From positions 66,480,211 to 66,544,210 of the forward strand of contig NC_083604.1 in assembly GCF_029168945.1 (NCBI RefSeq): DNA of 64,000 nucleotides, in the 5' to 3' direction. Below the pieces are notes generated by a model, which was given only the letters and a program-made list of their open reading frames with translations, ran no database searches and was not told where the DNA came from. The position numbers and the translations under genes are program-made. Position 1 is the first letter of the stretch; each line of letters starts with the position of its first letter. The DNA comes from Cannabis sativa. Its lineage: Eukaryota; Streptophyta; Magnoliopsida; Rosales; Cannabaceae. Shown piece by piece: positions 55,433 to 64,000 of this stretch.

Positions 55433-56640
55433 ATGCGCCGTCAAGGACAATCAGTCATATTACCAGTTGATCCTGAAATTGAGAAAACTTGCAGGAAGAA
55501 TCGAAAGAACAAGAGGCAAGAAAGAGTTTCAGCAACTGCTGAAACATCAGAAATCATGGCTGCCAATGTGAACAATAATGTTGGGAACAATGGGCGTAAT
55601 AATGGTAATAATGGAGGCGCTGTGGAAGATAAAGCTAATGGCCGTAGCTTGAGAGATTACATTCTCCCTACTCTGACGGGAGTGCAGTCATGTATTAGGC
55701 CACCGGCAGTGGATGCAAACAACTTCGAGATCAAACCTGCCATCCTTCAAATGGTGCAGTCTTCAGTTCAGTTTGGTGGTCTCCCTTCTGAAGATCCTAA
55801 TTTGCATCTCTCTAACTTCATGGAACTTTGTGAAACTTTTAAAGTTAATAGAGTTAGCGACGATGCCATTAGATTGAGGTTGTTTCCATTCTCGCTCAGA
55901 GAACGAGCCAAGAGTTGGTTGAATTCTTTGCCACCGAATTCTATTGCTACATGGAATGATCTGGCAACAAAATTCTTGTCAAAGTTCTTTCCTCCAGCGA
56001 AGTCTGCAAAGCTAAGAGGAGAAATCAATAATTTCTGCCAACAAGATAATGAATCTCTCCATGAGGCTTGGGAGAGGTTTAAAGATCTGATCAGGAGGTG
56101 TCCCCATCATGGTATAGAGAAGTGGATGCTGGTTCACAACTTCTACAACGGGTTGGTTGGTAATACTAGAACTCTAATAGATGCAGCAGCTGGCGGAGCT
56201 TTTATGAGAAAGAGTGCTAATGAGGCATATGATCTATTGGAGGAGATGGCTCTAAACAACCAGCAGTGGCCAACTGAAAGGAGTCAATCCAAGAAAGTAG
56301 CTGGTGTGTTAGAAGTCGATGCCATCACAAAGTTAACAGCTCGGTGTTGAGGCATTGACTAAAATCATTGCAGGGCAAGCTAAGCAAGCCCAAATTGTTT
56401 GTGAGTTATGTGGAGGAAGTCATCACTTTTCGGAGTGCCAAGCAGATGTGGATGATTTGCCAATGGATGAAGCTAAGGCCATTGGGAATTTTTCACGTAA
56501 CAACAACAACAACAATTATGGGTTCAACCGTAATAACAACCGAAGAAATAGTGGGTTCTATCAACAAAGAAATCGAACCAACGGTTTAATCAAAAGAATA
56601 AGCCTCGGTGGAAGTTCTAGTTTCCGGACAGATTTACCGC
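55433..56640 (+). pseudogene. Athila gag, frameshifted
   Basis: From the ATG at 55433 ([12 protein letters not shown]). Asn-rich spacer, then the retrotransposon gag core: [57 protein letters not shown] and [20 protein letters not shown]. At about 56346 the frame shifts (stop at 56348-56350), and the next frame carries on with [14 protein letters not shown] and the CCHC knuckle CELCGGSHHFSEC. An Asn-rich tail follows to about 56640. It would form the virus-like particle coat; here not translatable as one protein. Confidence 0.9.
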
Positions 56641-56699
56641 TCCAATTCATGACTCGAAACTAGATCTTCACCATTAAAGACACTGCCGCAGACTCGGGG

Positions 56700-59600
56700 A
56701 TGGGCCAGCTAGCAACTCAGGTAGCAACCCGCCCTCAAGGAAATTTGCCTAGCACCACTGAAGTTAATCCTAAAGAAAACTGCAAGGCAATTACCCTGAG
56801 GAGCGGTAAGAAGTATGATGGGCCTGAGTTACCACAACCAGTTGAGGTAGATGTAGAAATAAATGCTCAACCAGTGCCGACACCAACACCGACAGCAGAG
56901 AAGGCTACTGATAGCCCAGCACCACCACAACAGTCTCCACCGATTAGTATTGATCATCATGTAAAAATACCCTATCCTCAGAGGCTTAGAAAGTCAAGCT
57001 TAGACAAGCAGTTCACCAAGTTTCTAGAAGTCTTCAAAAGACTTCACATTAACATTCCTTTTGCTGAAGCTCTAGAGCAGATGCCAAGTTATTTGAAGTT
57101 TATGAAGGAAATTTTGTCAAAGAAGAGGAAGATGGAAGACTATGAGACAGTGGCTCTAACTGAAGGGTGTAGCGCTATTCTACAGAAGAAACTCCCTCCA
57201 AAACTCAGAGATCCAGGGAGCTTCACTATTCCTTGTACTATTGGTAAAATTGAAGGGATAAATGCACTATGTGATTTAGGAGCCAGTATTAACTTAATGC
57301 CTTTGTCAGTGTTCAAAAGATTGCAGCTAGGTGAAGCAAAGCCAACTACTGTAACTCTTCAATTGCGTATCGATCGCTAGCTCACCCTAGAGGAGTCATT
57401 GAGGATGTGTTAGTAAAGGTGGACAAGTTCATCTTTCCAGCTGATTTCATTGTTCTGGATATGGAAGAAGATAGTAATGTTCCTATCATCCTGGGGAGAC
57501 CTTTCTTGGCAACAGGGAAAGCACTAATTGATGTTCAGAAAGGAGAGTTAAAGCTAAGGGTACAAGGAGATGAAGTTGTATTTAATGTGCTCAAAGCAAT
57601 GACCTATCCTACAGCTAGTGACAACTGTTTTGCAATTGATGTGGTGGACCAGTTGGTGGAGACAAAGACACATGCTGAAGATCCTCTTAATCTGACTTTG
57701 GTACAAGAAGAGGTGGTAGAACAAGACGGTAAGGAAGCTTATGAGTATGCTTTGTGGCTCGATTCTTATGGACCGCTGAATAGAAAATATTATGAAGAGT
57801 TAGGAGTCATACCAACAAAGCCTACCCCATCTACTGAAAAGCCTCCTCAACTAGAGTTAAAAGTCTTACCAGAGCATCTCAGGTATGAATATTTGGGAGA
57901 AAATAAGACACTTCCTGTTATTGTGGCTTCTTCCCTATCTTCTGTAGAGACAGATAAGCTATTACGGGTTCTAAGGAAGCATACAAAAGCCATTGGATGG
58001 ACTTTAGCAGATATTAAAGGGATCAGCCCTTCAACTGTAATGCATAGAATCTTAATGGAGGAAGGAGTGAAGCCAACCATTGATGCACAACGTAGATTAA
58101 ATCCACCAATGAAGGAGGTTGTCAGAAAAGAAGTCTTGAAGTGGTTAGATGCCGGGGTAGCGTATCCTATTTCAGACAGTAAATGGGTGAGCCCAGTCCA
58201 AGTTGTTCCAAAGAAAGGAGGGATGACGGTGGTAAAGAATGAGAAGAATGAACTCATCCCAACCAGAACTGTCACGGGATGGAGAATTTGCATTGACTAC
58301 CGAAAACTCAACAAGGCCACAAGAAAAGATCACTTTCCACTCCCATTCATTGATCAGATGTTAGACAAGTTGGCAGGACAAGAGTACTATTGTTTCCTTG
58401 ATGGATACTCAGGGTATCACCAAATAGCTATAGCACCGGAGGATCAAGAGAAAACAACATTCACATGTCCATATGGTACTTTTGCTTTTCGACGAATGCC
58501 ATTTGGGCTGTGCAATGCTCCAGCAACATTTCAGAGGTGTATGATGGCTATATTTTCAGATTTAATAGAAAAGTGCATCGAGGTGTTCATGGATGATTTT
58601 TCAGTGTTTGGCTCATCGTTTGACCAATGTCTGAGTAACTTGGAGTTGGTTTTAGCAAGATGTGAAGACTCTAATTTGGTGCTGAACTGGGAAAAGTGCC
58701 ATTTCATGGTTACAGAAGGAATAGTCTTTAAGGACATAAAATCTCGAAAGAAGGTATTGAGGTTGACAGAGCCAAAGTATCTACAATTGAGAACTTGCCT
58801 CCTCCAATTTCAGTTAAGGGAGTTCGAAGCTTTTTGGGTCATGCCGGGTTTTATAGAAGATTTATCAAAGATTTTTCCAAAGTGGCCAAACCGCTATCCA
58901 ATCTTCTTGCTAGTGGAGTACCTTTTGAATTTGGGAAAGATTGTCTTGAAGCATTCCAAATTCTCAAGGAGAAGTTAATCTCAGCACCGATCGTGACTAC
59001 ACCAAACTGAGAATTACCTTTTGAAATCATGTGCGATGCAAGTGATTATGCTATTGGAGCAGTCTTGGGACAACGGGTTGACAAGGTATTCAGAACCATT
59101 TATTATGCAAGCAAAACCTTGAATGATGCCCAACTAAACTACGCTACTACAGAAAAAGAGATGTTGGCCATAGTGTTTGCATGTGACAAATTTCGACCCT
59201 ACTTAATTGGTAATAAAGTGATAGTATATACAGATCATTCAGCAATCAAATACTTGATGACTAAGAAGGATGCCAAACCACGACTTATTCGATGGGTTCT
59301 TCTTTTGCAAGAATTTGATCTAGACATAAAAGACAAGAAGGGTACTGAGAACTTGGTGGCAGATCACTTGTCAAGACTAGAGCTGGAAGAAAGTCAGAAT
59401 ACGAAAGAGGTACAAATAAATGAACAATTTCCCGATGAACAACTCTTTAGTGTGAGGGAAAGTCTGATGGTACCATGGTATGCTGATTATGTTAACTTCT
59501 TGGCTGCCAATATCACTCCTCCTGAGCTATCTCGACAACAACTAAAGAAGTTCTTTTCTGAGGTGAAACATTATTATTGGGAAGAGCCAATCCTCTACAA

Positions 59601-60756
59601 GCACTGTGCAGATCAGATAATAAGAAGGTGTGTGCCTGAAGAGGAGATGTACTCTATTCTTAATCACTGTCATGCTTTACCATGTGGGGGACACTTCAGT
59701 GGAACTAGAACAGCTGCCAAGGTGTTGCAAAGTGGATTCTTTTGGCCAACACTTTTCAAAGACGCTAGTACTTTTGTGAAGGCATGTGATCGTTGTCAGC
59801 GTACAGGAAACATCTCAAGGAGAAACGAAATGCCTTTGACAGGAATCTTGGAAGTAGAATTGTTTGATGTATGGGGAATAGATTTTATGGGTCCTTTTCC
59901 TTCATCGTTTAGCAATCTATACATCCTATTAGCTGTGGATTATGTGTCAAAATGGGTGGAAGCGGCAGCCACACCAGCTAATGATGGTAAAACAGTCCTT
60001 CGGTTCCTTCAGAAGAACATATTCACTTGGTTTGGAACTCCCCGAGCAATCATAAGCGATGAAGGGAGTCACTTTTGCAACAAACAATTCGAAGCACTCC
60101 TTTCGAGATATGGTGTTCGTCATAGAACAGCTCTACCTTATCATCCGCAAAGTAATGGCCAAGCTGAGATTTCTAACCGTGAAATAAAGATGATTCTGGA
60201 GAAGACGGTGCAGAGATCAAGGAAAGATTGGTCAAGAAAGTTGGATGATGCATTGTGGGCTTATAGAACAGCGTTCAAGACGCCAATCGGGATGTCACCA
60301 TATCGGTTGGTGTTTGGAAAGGCTTGTCATCTACCGGTGGAACTAGAACACAAGGCGTATTGGGCAATGAAAACTTTGAACATGGATTTAAAAGCTGCTG
60401 GGCAGAAAAGACTACTACAGTTGGATGAGTTGGAAGAATTTCGAAATGAAGCTTATGAAAACGCCAAGATTTACAAGGAAAGAACTAAGAGATGGCATGA
60501 CAGAAATCTAGTCAGGAAGGAGTTTCAACCTGGTCAACAAGTTCTACTCTTTAACTCAAGACTAAAGTTGTTTCCTGGTAAATTAAAATCAAGGTGGTCA
60601 GGGCCATTTACGGTGATCAAAGTGTTTCCCTACGGAGCAGTGGAACTAAAAGGTGAAAGTCCTAATACTTTCAAAGTGAATGGACAGCGATTAAAGCTCT
60701 ACTTGGGAGGTCAATTTGATCAAACCAAGTCCGCCATGATTCTGGCGCCACTTTGA
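56700..60756 (+). pseudogene. Athila pol: protease, RT, RNase H, integrase, with frameshifts and a stop
   Basis: 56700-57380: linker and aspartic protease (CDLGASINLMPLSVFKRL). A frameshift at about 57375-57407 follows. 57407-58720: rest of protease (IILGRPFLATG), then RT (WRICIDYRKLNKATRKDHFP; YCFLDGYSGYHQI; FGLCNAPATFQRCM; catalytic VFMDDFSVFG). Frameshifts lie around 58720-58795. 58795-59010 carries the RT thumb/connection (SFLGHAGFYRRFIKDFSK), then TGA at 59008-59010 replacing a likely Trp. 59029-60756: RNase H ([40 protein letters not shown]) and integrase with the HHCC finger ([10 protein letters not shown]) and D-D-E core ([29 protein letters not shown]). All catalytic motifs remain but the frame is broken at least three times. 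Confidence 0.95.
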
Positions 60757-61705
60757 AGATCTCGATCAACGTCTAGCTGAGCGACGATAAAGTTAGCGCT
60801 AATTGGGAGGCAACCCAAGTGTTCTTTTGATTTAGTTGAACTCTTTTTAAGTTTACTGTTATTTTTCTTGATGATCATTCTGTTTCGTTACTGAAAAAAA
60901 AAATAACATAAAATAAAAAAAAAATAACATAAAATAAAAAAATAATTTTTTGGTCAGTGGCCGCGGCCATGGGATGTCTGGCCGCGGCCAAAATGTCCTT
61001 ACAGAAAGTCCTTGTTTTTGGCGATTTCTAGCCGCGGCGAGGGTATACACCGCCGCGGCCAGAATGGACTTACAGAATGGGGCTTATTTTCACGGATTCT
61101 CGCCGCGGCGAGGCTACAGGTCGCCGCGGCGAGATTAGTCAGTTTTCCCTTTTTAAATCCCAAATCCCTAACATTTCAAATCAAACCCCACATTCAAACC
61201 CTCTCTTCTCCACGCCGAAAACACCCCTTTTCACCATTTTTTCTTCATCTAATCCCATTCAAACTCCTTTTCACCAACTCTAACCATAAACTTTCATCAA
61301 TAATCATCCTAAACCCTTATTTCTCTCATTAAACACTAATTCCCACTCAAAATCAACCCCAAATCCCTAAAACCTCACCCAAATACCTTATTCATCCTTT
61401 TCTTCTCAAAAGCTTCAAGATGTCAACAATGGAGGATGATTAAAGGAAGAATTGTCATTGAGGTATTGATTCTAAGACTTCCACTCCAATTTTTATTGAA
61501 GAATTTGTGAATTTGTTGGATAATTTTGGATTATTTGGTGGATATTTGGGATTTTTGCTATATACATTGTTGAAATTGATTGTGTGAATAGAAGTGGGTT
61601 AAATTGAAAGGGATTTTAATCCCGGGAAGTCAATTTTTAAGGGGAAGTGCTGTCGAAATTTTGAAAATTCTTGGGAGTTAGGATATAATTTTTTTTTTTG
61701 GTGAG
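60757..61705 (+). promoter_or_regulatory. Pol-ORF3 spacer with a second GCCGCGGC cluster
   Basis: After pol comes TTGGGAGGCAACCCAAG and an A-rich tract with a 21 bp-type tandem repeat (60895-60945). Six GCCGCGGC palindromes follow (60959-61133), resembling the LTR cluster, then a CT-rich leader to the ATG at 61706. Possibly an internal promoter for ORF3; unproven. Confidence 0.55.
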
Positions 61706-62878
61706 ATGGGTCCAAAGAGGTCAAGAGTTAATGAGGAGGGAGCTTCATCATCTAACCCATCTAGGGGACGCCCTAATCTTGATAGAGTTAGGTTTACCAA
61801 CATGGAGGCTCAAGAGCGGTTTTTGAAATTGAAAGATAGGGCATTCATTGAAGATAGAGGGATAGACATTGTCAACCTAAGCCAAACTGCCAACATTCCC
61901 CCTGCTTTTGCATCTATTAGGGATCAAATCCTACAGAGGCAGTGGACTAAGTTCGTAGATGTCACTGAGCGTGGTAATCAAACTCTAGCTTTGGAATTTT
62001 TAGCCAACTGGCCTGAAAGAGAAGAGGGCAAAGTTAGAGTTAGGGGGGTTAGAGTGCCTGCTACCACAGCCGCTATTCATGCCCTTTATGATCTCCAAAC
62101 TTTCACTAATGAAGAACAACCCTTGAAACGACAATTTTATGAGAGAAGTACGAATTATGTGGATATTGCTGAGACTCTAGGGTATCCTGGCCTTAGGTTC
62201 CATGAGCTTAATGGAGAACCATACCAATTGTACCGATGTGAACTCAACCCAGTGGCCAAGGCTTGGCTTTACTTTGTTAGTGCAAGGATGCTCCCCAACA
62301 AGCATTTTTCTGATGCTCAAATGGACAGACTTAAATGGGTTTACGGCATTATGAAAGGGTATAATTTGAATGTGGGGGATATTGTTCGAACGACCTTTGA
62401 CATTATGGTTGAGGGATCTTCCGGTGGAGGACTTGGGTTGGCTGGAATAATCACTGATCTATGTGAGAAACATGGGGTACCACAGTACTCATATGATACA
62501 AAGGCACCGCCACAGCGCCCTATTAACTTGGCGACTGTTCTTCGCTTCAAACCTCCTCATCCTCATGGTCAACCGCCAGTTCAAGGAGGTCCTCCGGCAA
62601 GAGAAGAAGAGGAACGTGAGGACATCGAACCACCACGTCTTGTCGGGCCTCTTGACCCTGCCATGCAGTACACTCACAATCAGCTGAATTATCTGATTCA
62701 GCAAAACATGCATATGCAAAATTACATGGCCCAGAGGAGTATCTTCGATGAGCAGCAGGTGGCTCAATTGAACACACTTGTCACGAGGATGAATATCGGT
62801 GTGGATGATCCAAACTATTTTCCCATGCCACCCCGTTTCAACCCTTATGACCAGCCACCGCCGCCAAACCCCTTCTAA
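61706..62878 (+). CDS. Athila ORF3, 'putative plant transposon protein' domain, intact 390 residues
   Basis: A single open frame from ATG 61706 (MGPKRSRVNEEGASSS). The core about 27-260 (RVRFTNMEAQERFLKLKDR; LALEFLANWPERE; VRGVRVPATTAAIHALYDL; YFVSARMLPNKHFSDAQMDR) matches the putative plant transposon protein family often found in the 3' ORF of Athila-type elements. The C-terminus is Pro/Gln-rich (NPYDQPPPPNPF). No signal peptide or convincing membrane helix is seen, so an envelope role is not supported. Molecular function unknown. Notably intact while gag-pol of the same element is decayed. Confidence 0.85.
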   Translation: MGPKRSRVNEEGASSSNPSRGRPNLDRVRFTNMEAQERFLKLKDRAFIEDRGIDIVNLSQTANIPPAFASIRDQILQRQWTKFVDVTERGNQTLALEFLANWPEREEGKVRVRGVRVPATTAAIHALYDLQTFTNEEQPLKRQFYERSTNYVDIAETLGYPGLRFHELNGEPYQLYRCELNPVAKAWLYFVSARMLPNKHFSDAQMDRLKWVYGIMKGYNLNVGDIVRTTFDIMVEGSSGGGLGLAGIITDLCEKHGVPQYSYDTKAPPQRPINLATVLRFKPPHPHGQPPVQGGPPAREEEEREDIEPPRLVGPLDPAMQYTHNQLNYLIQQNMHMQNYMAQRSIFDEQQVAQLNTLVTRMNIGVDDPNYFPMPPRFNPYDQPPPPNPF

Positions 62879-64000
62879 GGGGCTCAGGTAAGTTTCTCTC
62901 ACCCTGGTTTATTTTCACACATTGGGGACAATGTGCCTTTTAGTTTGGGGGGGGAAACTTAATTTATTTTTTCGCGTTTATTTGTTTTAGTTTAGTTTGT
63001 TTTAGTTTTTTTTAGTCTTGCGTGATAGCTAAATTGAAAGATGGATTAAATTGTTGTTATTCACTTGTGCAATGGATTGAAACATAACTGTGTGCTTGAC
63101 TTGCAACTGTTTGAATTAAATTGGATGTGTGCTAGGAAGTGATTCATGTAGATTTAAAACATTTGCTATTCTCACATATCACCTCTGTTCTATTTGGTTT
63201 GTGGAATGATTGATTGAACATGGAATAGAATTTGTTTGACATACTCTCTTGAAGCGAAATCCTTGATGATTTTTGTTTGGAAAGTGATTTAGGCAAGTTT
63301 TCTTTGGAACGATTGAGCCTTTCAAGCCTGCCTAAGAATTTTTTACCATAGTATACCCAAAGTTGAGCCTTAGCCTGTTTGAAAAAAATTTTTCACCACT
63401 TAACTGAGCTAAATTCGTTATTTTAAACTCTTTTCACCCTGAACATATCTTATTATGCCATGAGCCTTGAAGCAAGTTTGGGGGGAATAAGTGCTGTAAG
63501 TGAAAAAAATATAAAGTGTAGGAATGAGAGATTGAAAAAAAAAAGAAAAAAAAGAATAATATTGTGTGTTGGGCCTATGAAAAAAAATGTGTCTTCTTGA
63601 AAAAAAAGTTAAGAAAATTATGAGGTACACACATAAGAAAAATTGCAATCTCTTATTTCTGTTTTTGGGATATATGGAAAGAAAGCAAAAGAATTGTCTA
63701 GGTTTGTTTGGTATAATTGTGCTTATGGTATAGTATAGCCTAAATGACTTCTCACCTACCCATGTACCTAAGCCATGTGATGCTAACCGAAAAAGACCTA
63801 TTGATTCCAAATAGAAATTTGTCAACATTAGTGGAGAGAGGTATGTCATTCAAACTTATTGATCATGTGTTAGTGGGATGTTGGAAAGTTAGAACAGTTG
63901 TGATATTGATGGAAATTGCGATGCTTTATGTTTGTATGAATTACTTACTTGTAAATTGCACATTCAACTTAGTTCTTAGAGTTGGCAAGTTGAAATTCTG
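62879..64000 (+). other. Athila 3' untranslated region, incomplete
   Basis: Contains ACATTGGGGACAATGT (62918-62933) followed by a G-run AGTTTGGGGGGGGAAAC, and a second GTTTGGGGGGAATAAG near 63476, typical of the long Athila 3' UTR. No gene. The polypurine tract and 3' LTR are expected beyond the window. Confidence 0.65.

Larger units (their letters stand above)
54039..64000 (+). mobile_element. Athila-lineage Ty3 retrotransposon, 5' LTR to ORF3, runs off the window
   Basis: 5' LTR (54039-55285), an Asp-tRNA-type primer-binding site, gag, protease, RT, RNase H, integrase, then an extra 3' ORF: the Athila order. Gag-pol has several frameshifts and stops, while the 3' ORF is intact. The 3' LTR is not reached by 64000, so the total length and TSD cannot be judged. 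Confidence 0.95.

Overview
This is plant nuclear DNA, most likely from a eudicot (possibly a rosid, but I cannot fix the species). The support is spliced genes with plant-type GT-AG introns, a complete PASTICCINO2 gene, and dense plant-specific transposable elements (Ty1/copia, Athila-type Ty3, L1-type LINE, MULEs with DUF1985-Ulp1 genes, Helitron, hAT and other TIR elements). No tRNA, rRNA or CRISPR array was recognised. Only two host genes look intact: PAS2 (minus strand, nine exons, 14637-16701) and an INO80-complex-subunit-D-like gene (plus strand, two exons, 43949-46477). Host relics are a mitochondrial ATP synthase beta-subunit pseudogene (19.3-19.6 kb), a mitochondrial calcium uniporter exon relic just upstream of PAS2, and an unidentified exon at 7.7 kb.

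Layout. 1-1.5 kb: 3' end of a decayed copia element. 1.53-7.68 kb: a coding-less LTR element (LARD-like) on the minus strand with ~1.03 kb LTRs. 8.19-13.65 kb: a full-length L1-type LINE on the minus strand with an 18 bp target-site duplication and a few disabling mutations. 14.6-16.7 kb: PAS2. 17-22.2 kb: relics and nested TIR elements. 22.2-42.6 kb: a ~20 kb Mutator-like element carrying two convergent genes, a DUF1985-Ulp1 protease gene (plus) and a MURA-type transposase (minus). One intron of its Ulp1 gene contains a second complete 7.5 kb MULE (24154-31702, 8 bp TSD) with the same two-gene layout, and a solo LTR sits between its convergent genes. 43.9-46.5 kb: the INO80D-like gene, whose intron holds a long inverted repeat of a GeBP/DUF573 gene fragment. 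47-53 kb: non-autonomous MULE, hAT and Helitron elements in AT-rich DNA. 53.2-64 kb: an LTR fragment interrupted by an Athila-lineage retrotransposon that runs off the window.

The most interesting system is the nested MULE pair. Each element encodes a DUF1985-Ulp1 protein, the domain class known from VANC anti-silencing proteins of VANDAL MULEs, and each is filled in its non-coding parts with its own short motif. The inner element has TGTGCGATTTA-like units spaced about 10-11 bp apart, always on the sense strand of the adjacent gene. The outer element has scattered TAACYGGTTWTTTT. This looks like two diverged, family-specific motif/protein pairs caught one inside the other. All counts and identities here are by eye; nothing was computed.
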